Shown here: one piece after another, positions 1 to 8,455 of the stretch
Position numbering within the stretch: position 1 is the stretch's first letter
Layout of the letters: every line of letters starts with the position of its first letter
Assembly (NCBI RefSeq): GCF_000010725.1
Contig: NC_013854.1
Span: 2,571,001 to 2,635,000, forward strand
DNA from: Azospirillum sp. B510
GTDB lineage: Bacteria; Pseudomonadota; Alphaproteobacteria; Azospirillales; Azospirillaceae
DNA length: 64,000 nt
Reading direction: 5' to 3'
The notes under the pieces: model-generated
What the model saw: the letters and a program-made list of their open reading frames with translations, nothing else
Told to the model about the DNA's origin: nothing
Databases searched by the model: none
Made by a program: the position numbers and the translations under genes

Positions 1-1977
1 CTCAGCCGCGAGGCCGGGCTGATCGCCCATGGCAATGCCGAGGGCGCCGTCGGCGGCCGGGTGCCGCTGTCGCGCTATGGCGACCTTCAGCCGATCGCGC
101 GGGCGGTGAACGAACTGTCGGACAAGCTGGCCCAGGTCCGCCGCGACATCGCCCGCACCGTCGCCGAGTCCACCGCCAGGGCGGAGGAGCAGAAGACCCG
201 GCTCGCCGCCGTGCTGCGCGACCTGCATGAGGGCGTTCTGGTCTGCAACACCCGGCATCAGATCCTTCTCTACAACCAGACCGCCCTCGACATCCTGCAT
301 CTGACCGGCGAGCTGGGGCTCGGCCGCTCGCTTCTGCATTTCGTGGTGGCGGAGCCGGTGGCCCACACGCTGGAACGGCTTTCCCTGCGCGTCCGCGAGG
401 GACGGCACCTCAACCATGAACACGGCACCACCGCCCAGTTCGTCGGCGCCACCACCGACGGCCGCATCCTGCTGGAAGGCCGGATGAGCGCCATCCTCCA
501 GGATCCCGACCCGGCGTCGGACGAGCCGCCGACCATCACCGGATATGTGCTGACCCTGTCCGACGCCACCAGCGAACTGGCGGCGCTCGGCCAGCGCGAC
601 GCCCTGCTGCGCGAGGCGACGGAGGGATTCCGCGCGCCCATCGCCAATTTGCGGGCGGCGGTGGAAACGCTGTATGACGCCCCCGACCTCGGCCCCGCCG
701 ACCGCGCCGCCTTCGAATATGCCATGATGGAATCCTGCGACAGCCTGTCGCGGCGGCTTGAGCGGGTGACCGCCGCCTACCGCGATGTCGTCACCGGCAG
801 CTGGCCGATGAGCGACATCCATTCGAGCAACCTCATCACCCTGGTCGCCCATCGCGTCGGGGCGATGTCCACCGCCACGGTGACGCTGACCGGCCTGCCG
901 CACTGGCTGCATGGCGACAGCCACAGCCTGGTCCTGCTGTTCGCCTTTCTGGTCGGGCGGGTGCAAAGGCTGACCGGCGCCACCGTCTTCGATCTGGCCG
1001 CCGCCGGCCCGCAGGACGGCGACCGCTGGGTTTATCTCGACCTCGTCTGGACCGGCCCGCCGGTGTCCAGCGCCACGCTGGACGGCTGGCTGGACCAGGC
1101 TCTGCCCGACGGGTTGGGCGGTCTCAGCGCCGGCGACGTGCTGCAACATCACCGCAGCACGGCCTGGAGCGAAGCGCTGCCCACGGATCAGCATCAGGCT
1201 CAGTCAGAAGGGGATCAGCCGCAAGGCGCCGGCCGCGCCCGGCTGCGCGTGCCGTTGCCGCCGGCCCAGTCGCCACGCACCGCCCAGCCCCGCGCCCGGA
1301 CCGGAGCCCGGCCGGAATTCTTCGATTTCGGACTGCTGCACCAACCGCTGGCGACCAGCGGGCTGGGCGGAACGCCGTTGGACCGGCTGCATTACGTGGT
1401 GTTCGATACGGAAACCACCGGCCTCTCGCCCAGCGCCGGCGACGAGATCGTCCAGATCGCCGCGGTCCGCATCGTCGGCGGACGCATCCTGACCGGCGAG
1501 ACCTTCAACATGCTGGTCGATCCCAAACGGCCGATCCCGCCGGAGTCGATCCCCTTCCACGGCATCACCGACGCCATGGTCGCGGGCAAGCCGACCATCG
1601 ACACCGTGCTGCCCCAGTTCCGCAGCTTCGTCTCCGGCGCGGTGCTGGTGGCGCATAACGCCGCCTTCGACCTGAAATTCCTGAAGATGAAGGAACGGGC
1701 GGCGGGAGTGACCTTCGACTGCCCGGTGCTCGACACCATGCTGCTGTCGCGCATGCTGCTGGGCAATGACGGCGACCACACGCTGGACGGCATCGCCCAG
1801 CGGCTGGGCATCGCGGTGGTCGACCGCCACACCGCGCTGGGCGACAGTCTGGTCACCGCCGCCGTGTTCCTGAGGATGATCGAGATGCTGCGCGACCAGG
1901 GCGTCAGAACGTTGGACGACGCCATCCGCGGCGCCAACATCCTGGTCGAACTCGCCGCTAGGGAACGCGCCTTTTGA
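1..1977 (+). CDS. HAMP-PAS-degenerate kinase fused to DnaQ-type 3'-5' exonuclease (5' end outside window)
   Basis: The reading frame is open from base 1, so the protein starts upstream. The visible part begins with a HAMP-like coil (LQPIARAVNELSDKLAQ), then a PAS domain (about nt 200-560). Next comes a region resembling a histidine-kinase dimerisation helix (about nt 600-780) in which the usual H-E-L-R-T-P-L reads G-F-R-A-P-I, so the phospho-accepting histidine is absent. A weakly kinase-like ATPase remnant follows. The C-terminal third (nt 1390-1970) is a DEDDh exonuclease: DTETTG near nt 1405, HNAAFDLKFL near nt 1655, and a closing H-T-A-L-G-D near nt 1830. Exonuclease activity on DNA or RNA ends is expected from the family; the role of the sensory part is inferred. 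The next kinase gene overlaps its stop codon. Confidence 0.8.
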   Translation, partial: LSREAGLIAHGNAEGAVGGRVPLSRYGDLQPIARAVNELSDKLAQVRRDIARTVAESTARAEEQKTRLAAVLRDLHEGVLVCNTRHQILLYNQTALDILHLTGELGLGRSLLHFVVAEPVAHTLERLSLRVREGRHLNHEHGTTAQFVGATTDGRILLEGRMSAILQDPDPASDEPPTITGYVLTLSDATSELAALGQRDALLREATEGFRAPIANLRAAVETLYDAPDLGPADRAAFEYAMMESCDSLSRRLERVTAAYRDVVTGSWPMSDIHSSNLITLVAHRVGAMSTATVTLTGLPHWLHGDSHSLVLLFAFLVGRVQRLTGATVFDLAAAGPQDGDRWVYLDLVWTGPPVSSATLDGWLDQALPDGLGGLSAGDVLQHHRSTAWSEALPTDQHQAQSEGDQPQGAGRARLRVPLPPAQSPRTAQPRARTGARPEFFDFGLLHQPLATSGLGGTPLDRLHYVVFDTETTGLSPSAGDEIVQIAAVRIVGGRILTGETFNMLVDPKRPIPPESIPFHGITDAMVAGKPTIDTVLPQFRSFVSGAVLVAHNAAFDLKFLKMKERAAGVTFDCPVLDTMLLSRMLLGNDGDHTLDGIAQRLGIAVVDRHTALGDSLVTAAVFLRMIEMLRDQGVRTLDDAIRGANILVELAARERAF

Positions 1978-2855
1978 GCGCCCCCCGGCATGGTCCGGGA
2001 CAAAAGCCGGACCAACGCGCGCTGGAACGCAGGGTCGCCGAGCTGGAACGCGCCAACGCCACCCTGCGCGCCGACAATGAACGGCTGACCGAACGGGATC
2101 GGCTGAAGGATGAAATCCTGCCGACCGTCGCCCATGAACTGCGGGCGCCGCTGACCTCGATCCGGGCGCTGGGCGAGGTTCTGCATGACGATCCCGGTCT
2201 GGCCCCTGACCGGCGGCAAGAACTCCTGGCCGTCATCATCAAGGAAAGCGAGAGGCTGACCCGTCTGGTCAATCAGCTGCTGGACAGGGCGCGGTTGGAC
2301 GGCGTGGAGATCGAGGCCGGCGCGTCGGACCGGCGGATCGCGATCATCGACGTCGGCCCGGCGCTGGCCGAGGCGGCCGCCGCGACGGCGCCGCTGTTCC
2401 TGGAACGCGACATCGCCCTGTCGGTCGATAGTCCCGCGACCCTGCCGCCGGTGCGCGGCGATGTCGACCGGGTGGTCCAGGTCATCGTCAACCTGCTGTC
2501 CAACGCCGCGAAATTCACGCCCGTCGGCGGCCGCGTCCGGCTCGAAGCCCAGCGGGACGGCGGCGTCCTGCGGGTGAGGGTGACCGACAGCGGCCCCGGT
2601 GTGGCGGCGGAGGAGCGCGAACTGGTGTTCCAGCGCTTCCACCGCTCCGCCACCGCCGTGGCGGGGGATTCCGACGGCACGGGCCTTGGTCTGGCGATCT
2701 CAAGGCGGATCGTCGAGCGTCTGGGCGGCCGGATCGGGGTGGAGGATGCGTCCACGGCAGGGCCCCCCGAGTCGGGCCATGGCGCCTCCTTCTGGTTCAC
2801 TCTTCCACTTGCCGAGGCCGGGGCCGGGGCGATGCCACCGGAGCGCGACGACTGA
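1974..2855 (+). CDS. Sensor histidine kinase without a recognisable sensor domain
   Basis: This 293-residue protein starts at a TTG that overlaps the stop of the exonuclease fusion (TTGA), which indicates translational coupling. A short coiled coil (residues 15-45) leads into a HisKA domain with HELRAPLTSIRA, phospho-acceptor His54. The HATPase_c domain follows, with the N-box (NLLSNAAKFT), the G1 region (DSGPGV) and G2 (GTGLGLAI). No transmembrane or PAS segment is present, so it probably takes its input from the upstream HAMP-PAS protein. That partnership is inferred. No response regulator is directly adjacent; the next receiver-bearing gene lies 268 bp downstream. Codon use matches the neighbours. 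Confidence 0.85.
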   Translation: MSAPRHGPGQKPDQRALERRVAELERANATLRADNERLTERDRLKDEILPTVAHELRAPLTSIRALGEVLHDDPGLAPDRRQELLAVIIKESERLTRLVNQLLDRARLDGVEIEAGASDRRIAIIDVGPALAEAAAATAPLFLERDIALSVDSPATLPPVRGDVDRVVQVIVNLLSNAAKFTPVGGRVRLEAQRDGGVLRVRVTDSGPGVAAEERELVFQRFHRSATAVAGDSDGTGLGLAISRRIVERLGGRIGVEDASTAGPPESGHGASFWFTLPLAEAGAGAMPPERDD

Positions 2856-3123
2856 TCGGACTCGAAACACTTACAATCGTCTGGCAGGACCATGATCCCG
2901 TGTTATCCTCGCGCCGCTTTGCAATCCGGCTGACCGGGAGTTCTCCCGCTTGTGGTAGGGCCCACGCCCGCATCACAAAGGGTATACAACCGATGGGGCG
3001 CTCCATGCCGCGGCCCTTCCCGTTCGGACGATGCGCGCTTATGGTGGGGAACACGGAACCATGTGCGATATGGATCGGGCAGGACGGGCCGCCCGTCGAG
3101 CGGGCGGGTGGTAGGAAGGCTGG

Positions 3124-4794
3124 ATGGGCAAGATACTGGTTGTCGACGACGAGCGGGACGTCCAGACGCTGCTCCTGCAACGTTTCCGCCGCGCCGTCCG
3201 CGCCGGCGAGTTGGAATTCCTGTTCGCCCATGATGGGCGGGAGGCGCTGGAGACCCTGCGCGCCCAGCCCGACATCGACATGGTTCTGAGCGACATCAAC
3301 ATGCCCGGCATGGATGGGCTGACCCTGCTCGACCACCTGCCGCAGGTGAATTCGGACATCCGGGCGGTGATGGTGTCGGCCTATGGCGACCTGAGCAACG
3401 TGCGCGCGGCGATGAACCGTGGCGCCTTCGACTTCATCATCAAGCCCATCGACTTCGCCGACCTGGAAGCCACCATCCACAAGACGCTGGAAGCCTGCCG
3501 CGCCATGCGCCGCCTGCGCGACGCGCTACAGGAAACCCGGACGGCGGAGGCGGCATCGCGTGCCCAGGCCGCCCGCATGCGCCGGGTTCTGGACGGCAGC
3601 CCGATCGGCGTGGCGATCCTCACCGAAGCCGGAGAGCTGGTCTATTGCAACCAGCGCTGCACCGACCTGTTCGGTTTGCCCGCGGACAGGCTTCAGCACC
3701 AATGCGCCCCCACCTTGTTCCGCCATGTCCAGGACCGGCTGCCGGAACGGGAAGCCGAAACCGTGACCCTGTCGGCGTCGGACGAGATCCATTATGTGCG
3801 CGAGGACGGGCGCACGGTGTGGATGGCGATGTCGGTCGACCGCACCAGTTACGAGGATCAGCCGGTCTTCATCGTCTGGCTCTACGACATCACCGAACGA
3901 AAGGTCCAGGCCGAGGCCCTGCGCAGCGCCAAGGACTCGGCGGAACAGGCGCTGGCCGATCTGGAACGCATGCAGGCCGACCTGATCCGGGCGGAAAAAA
4001 TGGCGGTGATCGCTCAACTGATCGCCGCGGTCGCGCACGAGATCAATACCCCCGTCGGCACCGCGCTGACCGCCGCCACCCATCTGCAAACCGCATCGGA
4101 AGCGATCATCCTGACCTTCAAGGGTGGCCAGCTGCGCAAGAGGGATTTCCAGGATTACGTCGCCACCGCCAGCGAGGTGTCGACCTTGCTGGTCGCCAAC
4201 ATCGAACGCGCCGCGGCCCTGATCCAGAGCCTGAAGCTGGTGACCGAGGGCAAGGCCAGCTCGCCGCGCAGCCGTTTCGACCTGCGCGACTATCTGTCCG
4301 ACATCGTGCTGGCGGTGCAGGTGCAGCCGGCGGCATCCAGACACCAGCTGGAGCTGGAGTGTCCGCATGGGCTTGCGCTCGACACCTATCCCGGCGCGCT
4401 GACCGAAGTGCTTCTGGCGCTGTTGACCAACGCCTTCGCCCACGCCTTCGAGACGGAGCCGACGACCGCCGCCATCGGCTCGCAAGACGCCGCGGAAGAC
4501 CTCGCACCCCTCGTCCGCCGCCCCGGTGGCAAGGTGACGGTTTCGGTGCGGATGCTGCCTGACGACCGGGTGGAACTGCGCGTTTCCGACAACGGACGCG
4601 GCATCCCGCCAGCCATCCTGCCGCGGCTGTTCCAGCCCTTCACCACCACGCGCCGCGGCACCGGCAGCATGGGGCTCGGGCTCTATGCCGTGTTCAATCT
4701 GGTCACCGGGAAGCTCGGCGGCGAGGTCGATGTCGAAAGCACTGTCGGAAGCGGAACCAGCATGATCCTGCGGCTGCCGCTGGACGCCCCCTGA
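3124..4794 (+). CDS. Receiver-PAS-histidine kinase hybrid
   Basis: A 556-residue cytoplasmic signalling protein. The N-terminal receiver (residues 1-120) has VVDDERD and the phospho-acceptor Asp57 in LSDINMPG. A PAS domain (about 145-265) ends in the DITERK hallmark and is followed by a coiled coil. The kinase dimerisation motif is AHEINTPVG with His305. The C-terminal ATPase has NGRGIPP and GSMGLGLY. The layout (receiver first, kinase last, no membrane segment) suggests it relays a phosphoryl group from another kinase, possibly the one at 1974-2855. A start at ATG 3124 gives a complete receiver and sits 6 bp behind a GGAAGG-like ribosome site. Its receiver is clearly paralogous to the one at 6578-6973. 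Confidence 0.88.
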   Translation: MGKILVVDDERDVQTLLLQRFRRAVRAGELEFLFAHDGREALETLRAQPDIDMVLSDINMPGMDGLTLLDHLPQVNSDIRAVMVSAYGDLSNVRAAMNRGAFDFIIKPIDFADLEATIHKTLEACRAMRRLRDALQETRTAEAASRAQAARMRRVLDGSPIGVAILTEAGELVYCNQRCTDLFGLPADRLQHQCAPTLFRHVQDRLPEREAETVTLSASDEIHYVREDGRTVWMAMSVDRTSYEDQPVFIVWLYDITERKVQAEALRSAKDSAEQALADLERMQADLIRAEKMAVIAQLIAAVAHEINTPVGTALTAATHLQTASEAIILTFKGGQLRKRDFQDYVATASEVSTLLVANIERAAALIQSLKLVTEGKASSPRSRFDLRDYLSDIVLAVQVQPAASRHQLELECPHGLALDTYPGALTEVLLALLTNAFAHAFETEPTTAAIGSQDAAEDLAPLVRRPGGKVTVSVRMLPDDRVELRVSDNGRGIPPAILPRLFQPFTTTRRGTGSMGLGLYAVFNLVTGKLGGEVDVESTVGSGTSMILRLPLDAP

Positions 4795-4886
4795 CCCCCT
4801 CTGTCATGGTGGTGCCGCACCCGGTTCCGACCGAGGGCGCATACGGATGGCTGTGACTTCGGGCTGGTTGAGCGGGAACAGACAGG

Positions 4887-6581
4887 ATGGACAAGCTTAC
4901 CGAGCAGCCGATTCCTCCCCCCCAGTCGGTCGAAGAGGCGCTGGAGAACGCCCACCGTTACAGGGCGTCGCTGATCGAGACGATGCCCGGGCTGATCGTC
5001 CATCGTGGCGGCCGCGTGCTCTACTGCAACACCGCGCTGGCCAATCTTCTCGGCTATCCGACGACGCGCGAAATCTCCGCCCTGACCCATGTGCTGTCCC
5101 TCGTGCCGGAGGATGCGCTCCAGGCCGAGGAGAAGGCCTATGCCCGTTGCCTCAACGGCGAATTGCGGCTGGAGGCCAGGCGGGTGAAGCGATATCGCGC
5201 CGACTCCAGCCTGCAATGGTTCGACCAGTTGCTGGAAACGGTGGATTGGGTCGACGGCCCGGCGATCATGGAGATGCTGACCCGGATGCGACACCATCCG
5301 GCGAACGCCGATCTGCCGCGCCAGGGGCAATTGCTTCAGGCCGCCATCGACGCCATGCCCAACGGCGTGTTGATGCTGGACAAGGATTTGCACCTGGAGG
5401 GCGCGAACAGCGAATATTTCCGGCTGTGGGATTATCCGCCCGGCATGTTCCCACCAGGCACCCCCGTCTCGGCAACCCTGGATTACAATCACAGCCGAGG
5501 CGACTATGGCGACGTCCCCCGGAAGGAGACGGTCGAAGCGCTCAGCGCCAGGCTGCGCGTCAAGGGGGTCGCCAACGCCGAGCGGGAAGTGCCGAACGGC
5601 CGCATCCTGGACATCAGGACCGCCCCTCGGGCCGATGGCGGCTACGTCATCACCCAATATGACATCACGGACAGGAAGCGGATCGAGACCGAGCTGCGCG
5701 AAGCCAAGGAGCGAGCCGAGTCGATCTTGCAGGAATTGCGGGAAACGCAACAGCAATTGATCGTTCAGGAAAAAATGGCCTCTCTCGGCCAACTGACCGC
5801 CGGCATTGCCCATGAACTGAAAAATCCACTGAATTTCGTCAATAATTTCTCGGATCTGAGCGAGGAGCTTTTCGACGAGCTTTTGGAGTTCCTCAACCCG
5901 GTCAAGAGCGGGCTTCCCTCCGACGCGGTGGAGGAAGTCGATTCCCTCATCAAGGACTTGCAGAGCAATCTGCGCAAGATCGGCGAGCATGGCCGACGGG
6001 CCGACCGCATCGTCAAGAGCATGCTGGATCATTCGCGCGGCGGCGGTGGAGAATGGCAATCGGTCGATCTGAATGGCTTGGTCGAGGAAGCACTCGTACT
6101 GTCCTATCAGGCGAGCAGAACACAGGATTCCGGTTTCAACGCCACGCTTGAGCGCAAGCTTGATCCGGAACTGGGCGAACTGGACTTGGTGCCGCAGGAT
6201 ATTTCCCGCGTCCTCGTCAATTTGTTCACCAATGCTTTCTATGCGCTGCGGCGCCGCCAGATCGTCGGCGCCGACCCCGCCTATCGCCCCACCCTGACCG
6301 TCACCACGAGAGGCTGTAACGACGATGTAGAAATTAGAATAACCGACAATGGGACCGGTGTCCCACCCGCTTTGATCGAGAAGATATTCACCCCTTTCTT
6401 CACCACGAAGCCTGCCGGCGAGGGAACCGGTTTGGGCCTTTCCCTCAGTTATGACATCGTGGTACACCAACACAGGGGTCGTTTTGACGTGTCAAGCGTC
6501 GAAAACGAGTTCAGCGAGTTTGTGATTTCGCTGCCACGCAAAGCGGTGGCTGTCGATTCAGGGGAGCGGCGGAAAAGATGA
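4887..6581 (+). CDS. Double-PAS histidine kinase
   Basis: A 564-residue soluble kinase. The first PAS-like domain covers about residues 25-125, the second (PAS_7 type, with MPNGVLMLDKDLHLEGAN) about 150-270. A coiled coil with ELRETQQQLIVQEKMA precedes the dimerisation motif AHELKNPLNFV, with the phospho-acceptor at His309. The ATPase domain shows NLFTNAFYAL, DNGTGVPP and GTGLGLSLS. The C-terminal half has noticeably lower GC than the neighbouring genes. Its stop overlaps the start of the downstream receiver (ATGA), so the two are a coupled sensor/regulator pair. The stimulus cannot be deduced. Confidence 0.88.
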   Translation: MDKLTEQPIPPPQSVEEALENAHRYRASLIETMPGLIVHRGGRVLYCNTALANLLGYPTTREISALTHVLSLVPEDALQAEEKAYARCLNGELRLEARRVKRYRADSSLQWFDQLLETVDWVDGPAIMEMLTRMRHHPANADLPRQGQLLQAAIDAMPNGVLMLDKDLHLEGANSEYFRLWDYPPGMFPPGTPVSATLDYNHSRGDYGDVPRKETVEALSARLRVKGVANAEREVPNGRILDIRTAPRADGGYVITQYDITDRKRIETELREAKERAESILQELRETQQQLIVQEKMASLGQLTAGIAHELKNPLNFVNNFSDLSEELFDELLEFLNPVKSGLPSDAVEEVDSLIKDLQSNLRKIGEHGRRADRIVKSMLDHSRGGGGEWQSVDLNGLVEEALVLSYQASRTQDSGFNATLERKLDPELGELDLVPQDISRVLVNLFTNAFYALRRRQIVGADPAYRPTLTVTTRGCNDDVEIRITDNGTGVPPALIEKIFTPFFTTKPAGEGTGLGLSLSYDIVVHQHRGRFDVSSVENEFSEFVISLPRKAVAVDSGERRKR

Positions 6582-6973
6582 CATTGGGGATTCTCGTTGT
6601 AGACGATGAGCCGGATGTCGAAGATCTGTTTCGTCAACGTTTCCGTGCGGAACTGCGCCGGGGTGAGCTGGCGCTGCATTTCGCGGTCTCGGCGGAAGAG
6701 GCGCTGCGCAACCTGGAAGAAGGCCTCCAACCCGAAGCGGTGCTCGTTCTCAGCGATATCAACATGCCCGGGATGAGCGGGCTCGAGTTCCTTGAACATG
6801 TGAAGGCCAGCCTGCCACAGGTTCCCGTGATCGTGGTGACGGCCTACGGGGACGCGGAAAACCGCCGCCGCGCCCTCGACATCGGGGCGACCGAACTGGT
6901 CACCAAGCCCGTGGATTTCGTTGCCCTGAAGAAACTGGTCAGCAGCGTGATCGAACAGAAGACGGCGGCTTGA
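6578..6973 (+). CDS. Single-domain response regulator
   Basis: A stand-alone receiver of 131 residues with no output domain. The acidic pocket is VVDDEPD and the phospho-acceptor is Asp60 in LSDINMPGMSG; the conserved Thr/Lys switch is VTAYGD and TKPVDF. It overlaps the upstream kinase by 4 bp (ATGA) and is presumably its phosphorylation target. It closely resembles the receiver at the N-terminus of 3124-4794, including the RxGEL insertion after helix 1. The module therefore appears to have arisen by duplication. It could act as a phosphate sink, a relay to the hybrid kinase, or a CheY-like effector. Confidence 0.88.
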   Translation: MTLGILVVDDEPDVEDLFRQRFRAELRRGELALHFAVSAEEALRNLEEGLQPEAVLVLSDINMPGMSGLEFLEHVKASLPQVPVIVVTAYGDAENRRRALDIGATELVTKPVDFVALKKLVSSVIEQKTAA

Positions 6974-7004
6974 GGCCGCGCCGGGACTTGCCCGGCCGCC
7001 CTCA

Positions 7005-8165
7005 TCATCCTTGCGGGCCGCAGATCACGGCGAGATCCCGCAACTCGGCCGCCTCGCCGGAGCAGCATGAACAAGCGGGATCGACCGGCACCGCAAGCTC
7101 GTTGAACTCGCCGCGCAAGCCGTCATACATCAGCAGACGCCCGGTCAGCGGATCGCCAAGGTCGAGCAGAAGCTTGATCGTCTCCGCGGCCATGATGGTT
7201 CCGATGACGCCGGGCAGAACCCCCAGCACCCCCGCCTCGGCACAGGACGGCGCATATTCGGACGGCGGCGGTTCCGGAAACAGGCAGCGGTAACAGGGGC
7301 GTTCGCCCGGAGCGGCCCCGCCGAACACCGAAACCTGGCCCTCGAACCGGAAAATCGCCCCGTAAACGACGGGGATGCGCAGACGCAGGCAAGCATCGTT
7401 CACCAGATAGCGCGTGGGCAGATTGTCCGACCCGTCGACCACCACATCATGCCCCGCCAGCAGATCGAGCACATTGGCGGCTTCGACGCGCAGCTTCCGC
7501 GTCTCCACCGTGATGGTCGGATTGAGATCGAGCAGAGCCGCGCGTCCGCTCTCCACCTTATCCTGGCCAAGCCGGCTTTCGGCATGAAGGATCTGGCGTT
7601 GCAGGTTGCTGCGCTCCACCCGGTCATCATCGATCAGGGTCAGACGCCCGACGCCGGCGGCGGCGAGATACAGGGCGATCGGCGACCCCAACCCACCGGC
7701 GCCGATCAAGGCGACGCTGCTGTTCAACAGACGATGCTGTCCGGCTTCCCCGACCTCCGGCATGGTCAGATGACGGCGGTAGCGCTCGCGCTGGCCGGCA
7801 TCCAGACGGGGCGGCACCTCAACCGGCAGACCGGCGGCCTTCCAGGCGGAAAAACCGCCGCGAACGGAGCGGACATCGCCATACCCCATCCGCAACAGAT
7901 CTTCCGCCGCCAGCAGGGACCGCGTTCCCCCGGCGCACATCAGCAGAAGCGGGCTCGCCGGATCGGGCACGCCGTCCTCGATGCGCAGCTCCAGAAAACC
8001 GCGCGGCACGCGCAGCGCCCCCGCCGGGGCGCCCGCCGCCGTTTCCTCGTCATCGCGGACATCGACGAGAATGGCGCCGCCGCGCTGCATGGCGAGCGCC
8101 TCCGAAACCGCGATCTCCGGGATCCGGGCACGCAACTCGCTCAGCCGCCGATCCTTCAAGCTCAT
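7005..8165 (-). CDS. Rhodanese-ThiF/MoeB fusion (sulfur-carrier adenylyltransferase/sulfurtransferase)
   Basis: A 386-residue two-domain enzyme. A rhodanese domain (about residues 15-110) carries the persulfide loop MCAGGTRS. An E1-like ThiF/MoeB domain (about 120-380) carries the ATP-binding GAGGLGSP, the cysteine of the SCAEAGV segment, and zinc cysteines CYRC and CSCC. MoeZ/MOCS3 enzymes have these domains in the opposite order (E1 first), so this arrangement is unusual. The family adenylates the C-terminal glycine of a MoaD/ThiS protein and converts it to a thiocarboxylate. The start chosen is ATG 8165, 8 nt behind GAGGAG; an upstream TTG at 8180 would overlap the carrier stop. As last gene of the cluster it very likely serves the adjacent carrier. 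Confidence 0.85.
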   Translation of the reverse strand: MSLKDRRLSELRARIPEIAVSEALAMQRGGAILVDVRDDEETAAGAPAGALRVPRGFLELRIEDGVPDPASPLLLMCAGGTRSLLAAEDLLRMGYGDVRSVRGGFSAWKAAGLPVEVPPRLDAGQRERYRRHLTMPEVGEAGQHRLLNSSVALIGAGGLGSPIALYLAAAGVGRLTLIDDDRVERSNLQRQILHAESRLGQDKVESGRAALLDLNPTITVETRKLRVEAANVLDLLAGHDVVVDGSDNLPTRYLVNDACLRLRIPVVYGAIFRFEGQVSVFGGAAPGERPCYRCLFPEPPPSEYAPSCAEAGVLGVLPGVIGTIMAAETIKLLLDLGDPLTGRLLMYDGLRGEFNELAVPVDPACSCCSGEAAELRDLAVICGPQG

Positions 8166-8176
8166 GCCACGGCTCC

Positions 8177-8455
8177 TCAACCGCCCGCCAGGGCGACCAT
8201 CAGCGTCAGGGTGGCACCGCCCGGCAAGGCCGCATCGAGCCCGCCCAGCCTGCGCACATCGTCACGGCCCAGATAGACATTCACGAAACGCCGCAATTCA
8301 CCATCGGTCGTGAACAGGCGATCCCGGAAAATATCCTGGCCGGCGGTGAGCGCCAACAGCGCCTCGCGCACCGTACCACCGGACACCGTCACCTGATCCC
8401 GCCCGCCAACGAAACCGCGCAGCGGGGTCGGCAGCCGGATTGTCACGTCGCTCAC
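8177..8455 (-). CDS. MoaD/ThiS-like sulfur-carrier protein
   Basis: A 92-residue ubiquitin-fold protein ending in ALAGG, the diglycine tail needed for adenylation and thiocarboxylate formation. Family features are the N-terminal strand (VTIRLPTPLRGFV), the GGTVREALLAL helix, and the VNVYLGRDDVRRLGG...LPGGATLTLM end. It starts at GTG 8455, overlapping the tfuA-like stop (GTGA), and sits immediately before the E1-rhodanese gene. Tight coupling to TfuA/YcaO rather than to molybdopterin or thiamin genes suggests it donates sulfur for peptide modification. That role is inferred; a housekeeping MoaD function cannot be excluded from sequence alone. Confidence 0.82.
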   Translation of the reverse strand: MSDVTIRLPTPLRGFVGGRDQVTVSGGTVREALLALTAGQDIFRDRLFTTDGELRRFVNVYLGRDDVRRLGGLDAALPGGATLTLMVALAGG

